The position numbers and the translations under genes are program-made. A stretch of DNA of 64,000 nt, from positions 496,001-560,000 of the forward strand of contig NZ_VIVQ01000002.1 in NCBI RefSeq assembly GCF_007829035.1. The letters run 5' to 3'. Positions 16,648 to 24,180 of this stretch are shown piece by piece. The stretch's first letter is position 1. Each line of letters starts with the position of its first letter. Origin of the DNA: Rudaeicoccus suwonensis. Its GTDB lineage: Bacteria; Actinomycetota; Actinomycetes; Actinomycetales; Dermatophilaceae. The notes under the pieces are model-generated. The model was not told where the DNA came from. It did not search any database and was given only the letters and a program-made list of their open reading frames with translations.

Positions 16648-17472
16648 ATGGATGACCAGACCCGCCGGTTCGAAGCCGAACGTCCACGGTTGACGCGCAT
16701 CGCCGAGCGACTACTGGGTGATCATGCGGAAGCCGAGGACATCGTCCAAAATGCGTGGATGCGGTTGGCGCGCAACGAGATTGACATCGAAAACCTGCCT
16801 GCATGGCTCACCACTGTGACGACCCGGTTGTGTCTGGACCGACTACGTAGCAAGCAGCCGGAGACGGCGTCAGACCTTGAACCGGATGAGGTCGCACCCG
16901 ACCCGGCCGACCAGATCGTGCTCGCCGACGCCGTGGGAGACGCGCTTCATCTTGTGCTGGAGCGGTTGAACCCCTCCGAGCGGGTCGCCTTCGTTCTGCA
17001 TGACAGTTTCACTGTCGATTTCGCCACTATCGCCGAGATCCTCGATGTCTCGCCGGCCGCAGCGCGCAAACTCGGGTCACGCGCACGCACCAAACTCGCT
17101 GCGACACAAGACATTCCGTCCACACCCACGGACGCCACCGTCATCGATGCCTTCCTGCGAGCGGCTAAGGGCGGCGATCTGGACACGCTCGTGATGTTGC
17201 TCGCGCCGCAGGTCGTACTCGAAGGCGCCGACGACGCAGCCCGTGCGATGGGCACGCCACGTCTCGCCGGCCGCTCACAGGTCGCGCGCCTGCTGAACGG
17301 TGGTGCGAAGACCGCATTCCCGGTCTTCATCGGGGAGCGTCCGGGAGCCGCCTGGCTGCACAGAGGTCAGTTCAAGGTCGCCTTCGAATTCACCGTCGAA
17401 GACGGCGTTGTATGCCGCATCGACCTACGCGCTGACCCCACAGTGCTCGCAGCGGTCCATCGCCGAACCTGA
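16648..17472 (+). CDS. ECF-family sigma factor, ECF41/SigJ-like with SnoaL-like C-terminal domain
   Basis: 274 residues from ATG 16648 (TTG 16642 is an in-frame alternative). Region 2 (about 1-70, with AEDIVQNAWMRL) and region 4 (about 100-155, with VDFATIAEILDVSPAAARK) are clear. A NTF2/SnoaL-like extension of about 110 residues follows, as in ECF41, where it acts as an internal regulator instead of an anti-sigma factor. Oddity: the DGGGK motif of ECF41 is replaced by GADDAARAMG, and the C-terminal NPDKL motif by RADPTVL, so the regulatory contact may differ. ECF41 genes usually sit beside a small oxidoreductase or decarboxylase; here the neighbours are VOC proteins and a DinB-like protein. 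Confidence 0.87.
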   Translation: MDDQTRRFEAERPRLTRIAERLLGDHAEAEDIVQNAWMRLARNEIDIENLPAWLTTVTTRLCLDRLRSKQPETASDLEPDEVAPDPADQIVLADAVGDALHLVLERLNPSERVAFVLHDSFTVDFATIAEILDVSPAAARKLGSRARTKLAATQDIPSTPTDATVIDAFLRAAKGGDLDTLVMLLAPQVVLEGADDAARAMGTPRLAGRSQVARLLNGGAKTAFPVFIGERPGAAWLHRGQFKVAFEFTVEDGVVCRIDLRADPTVLAAVHRRT

Positions 17473-17529
17473 TTCGCAACACCCCCAATCCAGTTGCGTG
17501 GTAGCCGGATTGATTGCAGCCTGAGTGGT

Positions 17530-18228
17530 ATGTCCGGAGCAACGCGTGAGATCGCCGAGAGCAACGATGCACTGCTTACGAACCGCTTGGTGGTCTCTGC
17601 GGCACGGGTCTGCGTCGACGCGCTGTCCCCGCTCAGTACACAAGACTGGAGATCAGTACGTGCCCACGACTTGGAGTGGTCGGTGTGGGACACGCTGGTG
17701 CACCTCAACGATGACCTGTATTTCTACGCAGCGCAGATCTTGTTGGCGAGTGAGAGCGACTACATCTGCTTCGAGTTGTCTGCTGATGATCATGCCGACA
17801 GCCAACGCCTGCTGACGGCGCTCACAGTCAATGCTCGGTTGCTTGCGGCAGTGGCGGCCGACGCGGATCCGAGCGCCCGTGGCCACCATGTGTTCGGAGC
17901 TTCCGATCCCGCCGGCTTCGCGGCTATGGGCATGGTGGAGAGCCTGATCCACACCTATGACATGGTGCGCGGCCTGGATGAAGAGTCGACGTGGCAGCCA
18001 CCCGACGATCTCGCCGGACCTGTGCTGAGACGTCTGTTTCCTCACGCGCCACACGGAGCAGACGCGGGCCCGGGTGAGGTCCTGCTTCACATGTGTGGAC
18101 GGATCCCACTAGGAAACGATCCGCGACGATCCGACTGGCGGTGGTACGGCGACGCACAGCACCCGTTGAGCGCCTCGTCTCAAGCAGTCCTAGTAGGGGA
18201 TGGTCTACGGGCGCAGCGGCAATACTGA
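17530..18228 (+). CDS. DinB/maleylpyruvate-isomerase-like (mycothiol-dependent type) protein
   Basis: 232 residues from ATG 17530; the frame is open further upstream. A four-helix DinB-2 fold is suggested by W(S)VWDTLVHLNDD (near 60) and the SLIHTYDMVRGL helix (near 145). These contain the His and His-x-x-Asp positions that bind metal in mycothiol-dependent isomerases/transferases. The remainder is an actinobacterial C-terminal alpha/beta part. The exact substrate is unknown; roles in thiol-dependent detoxification or conjugation are typical. It follows the sigma gene in the same direction by 57 bases. Confidence 0.72.
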   Translation: MSGATREIAESNDALLTNRLVVSAARVCVDALSPLSTQDWRSVRAHDLEWSVWDTLVHLNDDLYFYAAQILLASESDYICFELSADDHADSQRLLTALTVNARLLAAVAADADPSARGHHVFGASDPAGFAAMGMVESLIHTYDMVRGLDEESTWQPPDDLAGPVLRRLFPHAPHGADAGPGEVLLHMCGRIPLGNDPRRSDWRWYGDAQHPLSASSQAVLVGDGLRAQRQY

Positions 18229-18264
18229 ACCTGATTCTTGCCGGGATTCGAAGGGACACATGGT

Positions 18265-18897
18265 GTGGCTGGTCAGGTGATCGTGCTGAACGGCAGTCCT
18301 CGGGCTGGTAAGTCGAGCATCGCCACGGCGATTCAGGAGTCGTTTCCCGGCGTGTGGATGAACGTTGGCCTCGATACCTTCAAGAACGCGACACCGGAGA
18401 AGTTTCAGCCGGGGATCGGCTTGCGTCCTGGCGGTGAACGCCCAGATCTTGAGCCGCTGGTGATGAGCCTGTACCTAGCTATGTACGAATCGATCGCCGC
18501 ACACACCCGCCGCGGAGTCAATGTCGTCGCGGACACTACCCACCATGACTCCTACTCGCGGCCGCTGAATGTGCTTGCGGCGTGCGCGTCGATCGTGGCC
18601 GATGTGCCTGTTTTGTTCGTAGGAGTGCGGTGTCCTATCGATGTCGTCATGCAGCGTCGGATCGCGACCTGGGGCTCAGGTTATGAAGCTGATGGTTCGA
18701 TCCCGCCGCCGGTGCTGCGCTGGCAAGAGGCGGTGCATCGTTCCTGGACCTACGACATGGAGGTCGACTCATCACGGGCCACCCCAAAAGAGTGCGCCAC
18801 TGCGATTTCGGATCACCTGGCAACCGGTCAACCGGGAACCGCTTTCAAGAACCTCGCTGGAGTGCATGCAGCACGGCCAGAATCAACATCTCACTAG
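18265..18897 (+). CDS. P-loop small-molecule kinase, chloramphenicol-phosphotransferase-like
   Basis: 210 residues from GTG 18265 with AAGGGA at 18251-18256. The P-loop GSPRAGKSS is at residues 10-18, the acidic NVGLDTF near 34 may position substrate, NVVADTTHH is near 92, and a lid helix carries RRIATWGSGYEADGS. This resembles the CPT family that phosphorylates chloramphenicol, or related zeta/AAA_33 kinases. The substrate is not predictable from sequence. It lies in the accessory insert with a GNAT and another P-loop kinase. Confidence 0.75.
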   Translation: MAGQVIVLNGSPRAGKSSIATAIQESFPGVWMNVGLDTFKNATPEKFQPGIGLRPGGERPDLEPLVMSLYLAMYESIAAHTRRGVNVVADTTHHDSYSRPLNVLAACASIVADVPVLFVGVRCPIDVVMQRRIATWGSGYEADGSIPPPVLRWQEAVHRSWTYDMEVDSSRATPKECATAISDHLATGQPGTAFKNLAGVHAARPESTSH

Positions 18898-18921
18898 ACC
18901 ATCGGCATACGGATTCTGTGG

Positions 18922-18996
18922 TGACGTTTACGAGCGTGCCTCAGCAAGCAGCCGAACAAGTTTTCGATCAGGTGGCTGACGACGTGGCAGGCTAAC
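18922..18996 (+). CDS. Possible 24-residue small ORF upstream of the GNAT gene
   Basis: A GTG-initiated frame (VTFTSVPQQAAEQVFDQ and so on) ends with TAA just before the GNAT ATG at 19000. It is amphipathic and Gln/Val/Asp-rich. No Shine-Dalgarno is obvious. It could be a chance ORF or a short leader; included as low confidence only. Confidence 0.15.
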
Positions 18997-18999
18997 TAG

Positions 19000-19464
19000 A
19001 TGACTGTGGTGGTGCGTGCCTACGAGGAATCCGATCACGACGATGTTCGATCTATGGCGGACCGGCTCACTGCCGGAGTTGCCCCGTGGCGAGACACGGA
19101 GAAGGTCGCCGGTGCAGTTCGCAGTTGGGTCGTCTCCTCAATCGTGGCCGCCGACGGGGAGGATGCCGCGATGTTCGTCGCGGACGTATCCGGTGTGATT
19201 GCCGGCTTCGTGTCGGTGACTCAGCAGCCGCACTGGTCCGGCGAGGTGGACGGTTACATCGGTGAGCTCGTCGTCCGAGCCGATCATGAGGGGTGCGGGA
19301 TCGGGCGCACCCTTGTCGCCGCTGCTGAGCGCTGGGCACGTGAGCGCGGACTCGCCAGGATTCGTCTTGCCACTGGGGCCGCGAACCAAGGTGCCCTGCG
19401 TCTCTATGACGCTCTTGGCTACGAGCAAGAAGATGTCATCTTGAGTCGGGCCATCGAGTCATAG
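19000..19464 (+). CDS. GNAT-family N-acetyltransferase
   Basis: 154 residues with all GNAT motifs: VDGYIGELVVRADHEG (motif D/A strand), the acetyl-CoA pyrophosphate loop GCGIGRTLVAAAE (Q/RxxGxG/A type, near 103), and the C-terminal RLYDALGYEQED. The acceptor is unknown. ATG 19000 follows a TAACTAG stretch. It is co-directional with the CPT-like kinase and may act in small-molecule modification together with it. Confidence 0.88.
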   Translation: MTVVVRAYEESDHDDVRSMADRLTAGVAPWRDTEKVAGAVRSWVVSSIVAADGEDAAMFVADVSGVIAGFVSVTQQPHWSGEVDGYIGELVVRADHEGCGIGRTLVAAAERWARERGLARIRLATGAANQGALRLYDALGYEQEDVILSRAIES

Positions 19465-19906
19465 GCGGCTACGACCCGTCGTGCGGTCCTGCGGTCGACG
19501 GCCAGATTGCGCTGTCGGAGCTGACGTGTTCCGATAGCTGATCCTCGTGTGGGACAAGTCTTAGCTGGTAGCGGGTGCTGTAGGAGCCGACGGCGAGGCC
19601 TGCAGGATTCGGTAGCCAAGTCGAGACCAGTCAGCGCCACAGCGTCCCCGTTCGCCGATCCTCAAATGACACAGTCGAGCGGCTCGCCGGGCAGCGGGCG
19701 CCGCCAAACGACCTCTGGTGGCAGACCTGCCACTAGATCCAGGCCATATCACGAGGCGTGTCGCGAACCGAAACACAAAATTTGCGACAGTCTCTGTCGG
19801 AGCGCTCTATGAACATCGCAGCCTCCGAGTTTCGCACGGTGATAGCTGCCACGCGCGCGATGCCTGGTGAAACGATGACAATCGACCGCTTAGGGATGCC
19901 GCACAC
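19465..19906. other. Intergenic stretch, no gene recognised
   Basis: 442 bases between the 3' ends of the GNAT gene (+) and the P-loop kinase gene (-). Short ORFs on both strands have no recognisable domain or start signals. GC content is locally lower than in the core genes, as elsewhere in this insert. Confidence 0.5.
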
Positions 19907-20503
19907 TCAAGGTTTTCCCGCTGCGACCCAAGATTCGACATTGACCGGTATCGGTTGGGCCGAGAGCCAGGACTGTGCCACTTGCGCAAGCTGTTCCGGT
20001 TCTCCGGTGTCGGAGCGTAGTTGTAGCGCTTCGCGCGTGTAGGGATAGTCCGTAGCGCGTTCACGCACCAGTTGTTCGGTCAGGTCAGTCGCTTGGTGTT
20101 CTGCACTGGCGCGGAATCGCCGGACGCCCTCCTCCACTGAGACAACACACTCGACAACATGGACGGCCGTCGTCGACGGAAGCGCCTGCAGTATCCGTGC
20201 CAGGCTTTCCCGCTGCCAGCGCCGGCTATATGTGCATTCCACCACCGGAATTCGACCCCGTTCGATGAGCGCTAGTGCCATGGCGTGTGCGACCTCATAG
20301 GCCAGCATCCGGTCAGCCACTCCTCGCCGCGACCCGGGAAGCAACGCATCAAACACAGCGTCGACATTGACGTAATGCCAGCCCGATTCTTCCCAACCCG
20401 TGCCGAGAACTCTGCCTACTGCGGACTTGCCCGAACACGGCGGACCCGCCAACACCACCACGTTCCCCGGCCGCCCTGCCTCTCCACTCCACAACGATTC
20501 CAT
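19907..20503 (-). CDS. P-loop AAA/zeta-like small kinase
   Basis: 198 residues from ATG 20503. The Walker A is GPPCSGKSAVG (near 20-30), followed by WHYVNVDAVFDALLPGSRRG (a substrate Asp and Arg pattern as in shikimate, gluconate or zeta kinases), VVECTYSRRWQRE near 110 and a basic lid RRFRASAEHQ. The family comprises cytoplasmic nucleotide-dependent kinases, some of them zeta toxins or antibiotic kinases; no antitoxin gene is adjacent. It is convergent with the GNAT gene and may belong to the same accessory acquisition. Confidence 0.72.
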   Translation of the reverse strand: MESLWSGEAGRPGNVVVLAGPPCSGKSAVGRVLGTGWEESGWHYVNVDAVFDALLPGSRRGVADRMLAYEVAHAMALALIERGRIPVVECTYSRRWQRESLARILQALPSTTAVHVVECVVSVEEGVRRFRASAEHQATDLTEQLVRERATDYPYTREALQLRSDTGEPEQLAQVAQSWLSAQPIPVNVESWVAAGKP

Positions 20504-20574
20504 AGCTGATTACTTTCTCTCGCGATCAGGTACTGTCGCGAGCAGAACCCGAAAGCTCGATATCTCTTGCTGGC

Positions 20575-20658
20575 GACTGCTGCACGGACAGCAGACATGC
20601 TTCCAGGCCCACCTGGTCGGACAAGCCAGATCAGGTGTCGCCTCTCCGTGCAGCAGTC
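20575..20658. other. Possible structured RNA/cruciform element
   Basis: GACTGCTGCACGGA (20575-20588) and its exact complement TCCGTGCAGCAGTC (20645-20658) can pair as a 14-bp stem. Inside are CCAGG/CCTGG and CTGG/CCAG pairings, so a branched fold is possible. No T-tract follows. It could be an sRNA, an element end or a recombination remnant. Confidence 0.4.
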
Positions 20659-20815
20659 CCGTCCCGTATGACGTTCGTCTTACGGGATAACCGTAGGTCA
20701 ACCACGTGACGGGCATTACGCCGTCCCATATACCCCGCCCGCAAAAATGCCCGGTGAAGGTTGCTCAACCGGAACACCTCAGCGCCGGTGGCGGCTGTGG
20801 AAGTCTGATCGAAGT

Positions 20816-20849
20816 TACAGCGCTGTAGTTTTCCACTGGCTGTGGATAA
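20816..20849. promoter_or_regulatory. DnaA-box unit A (palindrome + opposed boxes)
   Basis: The unit contains the palindrome TACAGCGCTGTA (20816-20827), a weak forward box TTTTCCACT (20829-20837) and a perfect reverse DnaA box TGTGGATAA (20841-20849, i.e. TTATCCACA on the minus strand). A further partial box TGTGGACGG is at 20853. Confidence 0.65.
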
Positions 20850-20927
20850 CCCTGTGGACGGCACATCTGACGGCTGGACTCGGGTGCGAACGCCGTCGGG
20901 TCGGGCCGAATGGCGACCGATCTGAAT

Positions 20928-20961
20928 TACATCGGTGTAGTTATCCACGATCTGTGGATAA
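20928..20961. promoter_or_regulatory. DnaA-box unit B (palindrome + opposed boxes)
   Basis: TACA-N4-TGTA (20928-20939), TTATCCACG (20941-20949, 8 of 9 to consensus) and a perfect reverse box TGTGGATAA (20953-20961). The same element order as unit A, with every element shifted by exactly 112 bp. Confidence 0.68.
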
Positions 20962-21101
20962 CCCTGGGGGTAACGGTTCGGCTGGTTGCGTCGCCACCGG
21001 CTGACGTCATACCACGATGCCGGACGAAGGCACGGCTGAGCGAGCCCTACCAAAGGAGACGACTGCGGCGGACGCGAGTGTTCGGGCGGTGACGGCGTCC
21101 G

Positions 21102-21554
21102 TCAGCGCCAGCGGGTCGTCATACCGAACCCGATGAGGATCAGGACAAACCCGATCACCATGTTCCCCAGGCCGATGCCGGGGATCGGGTAGTCCTCCTG
21201 CGAGAGGTAGTACGTCACCAGCCAGAACAGCCCGACGAGCATGAAGCCGCACATGGTCGGCACGAACCACGAGGCGTTTGGGCCCGCCGCGACCTTGACC
21301 GCACGCTTCTCGGCCCGCACGTCGGCGCCCGGCCGCTTCGCGGACGCGTCCGCCTTGGCAACTTTCGCAGTTTTCGCCGGCTTGGCAGACTTCACGTCGT
21401 TGGCGGACTTCGCGTGATCAGTGGGCTTCGCGGCCTTGGCAGGCTTGGTTGCCGCAGCGGCCTTCTTCGCGGTTGCGGTCGCGCCATCGACTTCCGCTGC
21501 GGACTCGGCAGTCGAGGAGGTCTCGTCGCTGGACTTCTTGTCGGGCTTGCTCAC
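21102..21554 (-). CDS. crgA: Cell-division protein CrgA
   Basis: 150 residues from GTG 21554 with AGGAG upstream. The C-terminal 65 residues are the CrgA core: two transmembrane helices (WFVPTMCGFMLVGLFWLVTYYL and GLGNMVIGFVLILIGFGM) joined by the conserved turn with YPIPGIG. CrgA recruits PBP and FtsI-type proteins to the septum in actinobacteria. The N-terminal 85 residues form an unusually long Lys/Ala-rich tail with repeated AK(P/S)AK patterns; typical CrgA proteins are only 84-93 residues in total. It is divergent from trpG/pabA across 79 bases that hold a possible TATTTC/TAGTCT promoter pair. Confidence 0.95.
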   Translation of the reverse strand: MSKPDKKSSDETSSTAESAAEVDGATATAKKAAAATKPAKAAKPTDHAKSANDVKSAKPAKTAKVAKADASAKRPGADVRAEKRAVKVAAGPNASWFVPTMCGFMLVGLFWLVTYYLSQEDYPIPGIGLGNMVIGFVLILIGFGMTTRWR

Positions 21555-21633
21555 TGCGGCTCCTGCGATCGGCGGGTGTCAGAATTGCGACCAGACTATT
21601 TCACTGCCGCTCAATGATCATCGAGGTGCCACC

Positions 21634-22257
21634 GTGACGAGCATTCTGGTCGTCGACAATTACGACAGTTTCGTCTACACCATCGTCGGTTACCTGCAGC
21701 AGCTCGGCGCGCAGACGACGGTCGTGCGCAACGACGCGGTGACCGCGGACGAAGCAGCGGCATACGACGGGGTGCTCGTCTCGCCCGGCCCGGGTACGCC
21801 CGAGGCGGCGGGGGTTTCGATCGCGATGATCGAAGGCTGCGCGGCACGTCGGCAGCCGATGTTGGGTGTGTGCCTCGGGCATCAGGCGCTCGCCGTCGCG
21901 TATGGCGCAACCGTCGGACGCGCGCCCGAACTCCTGCACGGCAAGACCTCGCAGATCGTGCACGACGGTCAAGGTGTGCTGGCCGGCCTGCCGAGCCCGT
22001 TCACAGCGACCCGCTATCACTCACTGGCGGTCGAATCCGCAACGGTGCCAGACGAACTCGTGGTCACGGGTCGCACCGAGAACGGGATCATCATGGCGTT
22101 GCGCCATCGCGATCTGCCGCTGCACGGTGTGCAGTTCCACCCGGAGTCGGTGCTGACCGAGGGCGGCCATCGGATGCTGGCCAACTGGTTGCAGGAGTGC
22201 GGTGCGACCGATGCCGTCGAGCGCAGCCAGGGTCTCGCACCACTGGTCAGCGCCTGA
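21634..22257 (+). CDS. trpG: Glutamine amidotransferase, anthranilate/aminodeoxychorismate synthase component II
   Basis: 207 residues from GTG 21634; the longer open frame upstream only overlaps crgA antisense. Class-I GATase features are seen: N-terminal VVDNYDSFVYT, oxyanion loop SPGPGTP, nucleophile Cys80 in GVCLGHQA, and His/Glu in VQFHPES near the C-terminus. It supplies ammonia to a chorismate-using synthase (PabB or TrpE), which is not in the window. The position between crgA and pknB is conserved (Rv0013-like). The usual neighbours DUF881 and class E sortase of Streptomyces are missing here. Confidence 0.93.
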   Translation: MTSILVVDNYDSFVYTIVGYLQQLGAQTTVVRNDAVTADEAAAYDGVLVSPGPGTPEAAGVSIAMIEGCAARRQPMLGVCLGHQALAVAYGATVGRAPELLHGKTSQIVHDGQGVLAGLPSPFTATRYHSLAVESATVPDELVVTGRTENGIIMALRHRDLPLHGVQFHPESVLTEGGHRMLANWLQECGATDAVERSQGLAPLVSA

Positions 22258-22368
22258 CCACACGCCCTCTGGGACACCACCTTTCGTCACCACGTCCGTC
22301 CGGATGTCGACGATGACCAGCGTCGAACATCGGAAACGAACCGACCGCCGTCCGCCGGAAGCTGCTGC

Positions 22369-24180
22369 TCAGTTGTCGCCCGGGGACTCCGTCCGGCTCG
22401 GCGTGCTGCTCGGTGGCGCGGAGGGGCTGCTCGGCGACGGGCTGCTCGGCGAGGGTGACGGCGTCACGGTCACCAGCAGATAACCCACCTTGAGTGTCAC
22501 CGTCGAGTTGACGTTGACCGAGGAACCGGACTGCGGATCCGTGCTCTGCACCACATTGACCTGATTGGGGTCGGTGACAGGAGAGCCCTTCACGATCGTG
22601 GCCTTCAGGTGAGCGGCGGCAAGCGCGTTCACCGCGTCAGCACCCTGCATGCCCACCAAGCCGTCCGGCACCTGCACCTTGCCGTTGCTGACGTTGAGGT
22701 AGATCGTCGTCGACGGGTTCTGCTCGGTGCCGCCGCCGGGGTTGGTCGAGGTGACCTGGCCCGCGGCATACTGCGTGCCGGAGACATTCTGGTTGCCGAG
22801 CTTGTAGTTGTTGAAACCGTTGTTCGACAACTCCTTCTCGGCATCCGCAACCGACTGTCCCGCGACATTCGGGACCTCGACGAGGCCCGATCCGCTCGAG
22901 ACATTGACCGTGATCAAGGTCGACAACGCGATGCGGTTGCCGCCGCCGGGGTCGGTGTTGATGACCGCGCCCTTGGGGATGGAGCTGTTGGTGACGGTCA
23001 CGGCCTTCAAGTTGTCGAAGCCGGCATTGCGCAGGTTCTGTATGGCGATGCTCTGGCTCTGACCGTTCACCGTCGGCAGGGTGGCTTCTTTGGTGCGGTT
23101 GTTGTTCATCACCAGCGCGCCGATGCCCAGGATCGCGAGCAGCGCCACGATCACCGCGGTCACCCACAGTCCGGTGTGCCGTTGCGGTTTGGTGGATTCG
23201 TCGATGTCGCGGGTGAAATCGCGTCGCGGTGGCTCCGGCGTCGGCGCGACCGGCTGCCGGTTGAGCACCGACGTCGCCTCGCCACCTGCCGCGAGAGTGG
23301 CCATCGCGGCCTCGCTCAACGGCTGACCTGTGCGAGCCGCCTGCAGATCGGCACGGAAGTCGGCCGCATGCTGATAACGCTCGTCACGCCCCTTGGCCAG
23401 TGAGTGCAATGCGACAGCATCCATCGCGCGCGGCACCGACGGTTCGAAGACCGAGGGCGGCTTGGGGGTGTCGGTGATGTGCTGGTAGACCAGCGAGACC
23501 GGTTCACCGATGAACGGGGTGCGCCCGGTCATCAGCTCGTAGAACACGCAACCGGCGGAGTAGAGGTCGGATCGCTCGTCGACCGTCTCACCCTGTGCCT
23601 GTTCCGGCGACAGGTAACGCGCCGTGCCGACCACGGCCTGCGCGGAGGTCATCGTCGCACCGGTGTCGGCGAGTGCGCGGGCGATGCCGAAGTCCATGAC
23701 CTTGACGCTGCCGCCCTTGGTCAGCATCACGTTGGCGGGCTTGATGTCGCGGTGCACGATGCCCTTGTCGTGCGAATACTCCAGCGCCGACAGGATGCCC
23801 ATCGTGATGCGCGCGGCCTCGTCCGGGGAGAGCTTGCCTTCGTCGTTGAGGATCTCGCGCAGCGTCTGGCCGTCGACATACTCCATGACGATGTAGGGGA
23901 TGTCGACCTTCGCACCGCCGGTCTCGATGAAGGTGTCCTCGCCCGAGTCGTAGACCGCGACGATCGCGTGGTGCGACAACCCTGCGGCCGACTGCGCTTC
24001 GCGACGGAAGCGGGTGAGGAACGAGGAGTCACGTGCGAGGTCCGCGCGCAGCATCTTGATGGCGACGGTGCGCCCGAGGCGGGTGTCGTGGCCCAGGTGG
24101 ACCTCCGCCATACCGCCGCGGCCGATGAGTTCGCCGACCTCGTAACGGCCGCCGAGGATGCGTGGAGTCTCAGAGGTCAC
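22369..24180 (-). CDS. pknB: Ser/Thr protein kinase PknB with three PASTA domains
   Basis: 603 residues from GTG 24180 (GTGA overlap with the pknA stop). The kinase domain is at about 10-270: GRGGMAEVHLG, VAIK(M), HRDIKPANV, DFGIA and an activation loop rich in Thr. A juxtamembrane region follows, then one transmembrane helix near residue 345 and three extracellular PASTA repeats (about 370-435, 436-503, 504-570) that sense muropeptides or lipid II. The tail is Ser/Pro-rich. It phosphorylates cell-wall and division regulators and is opposed by PstP. It is the last gene of the fhaA-fhaB-pstP-rodA-pbpA-pknA-pknB operon. PASTA number varies from three to five in relatives. Confidence 0.96.
   Translation of the reverse strand: MTSETPRILGGRYEVGELIGRGGMAEVHLGHDTRLGRTVAIKMLRADLARDSSFLTRFRREAQSAAGLSHHAIVAVYDSGEDTFIETGGAKVDIPYIVMEYVDGQTLREILNDEGKLSPDEAARITMGILSALEYSHDKGIVHRDIKPANVMLTKGGSVKVMDFGIARALADTGATMTSAQAVVGTARYLSPEQAQGETVDERSDLYSAGCVFYELMTGRTPFIGEPVSLVYQHITDTPKPPSVFEPSVPRAMDAVALHSLAKGRDERYQHAADFRADLQAARTGQPLSEAAMATLAAGGEATSVLNRQPVAPTPEPPRRDFTRDIDESTKPQRHTGLWVTAVIVALLAILGIGALVMNNNRTKEATLPTVNGQSQSIAIQNLRNAGFDNLKAVTVTNSSIPKGAVINTDPGGGNRIALSTLITVNVSSGSGLVEVPNVAGQSVADAEKELSNNGFNNYKLGNQNVSGTQYAAGQVTSTNPGGGTEQNPSTTIYLNVSNGKVQVPDGLVGMQGADAVNALAAAHLKATIVKGSPVTDPNQVNVVQSTDPQSGSSVNVNSTVTLKVGYLLVTVTPSPSPSSPSPSSPSAPPSSTPSRTESPGDN

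Larger units (their letters stand above)
20504..21101. other. 598-bp intergenic region with structured element and DnaA-box pair
   Basis: No credible ORF is present. The left half carries a 14-bp inverted repeat with inner hairpins (20575-20658). The right half carries two copies, 112 bp apart, of a unit made of a TACA-N4-TGTA palindrome plus opposed DnaA boxes. It separates the accessory insert from crgA. Confidence 0.7.

Noticed and set aside
20504-21101. Complete oriC
   Set aside because: DnaA boxes are present, but dnaA/dnaN are absent and only two units are seen; called a DnaA-box region instead.
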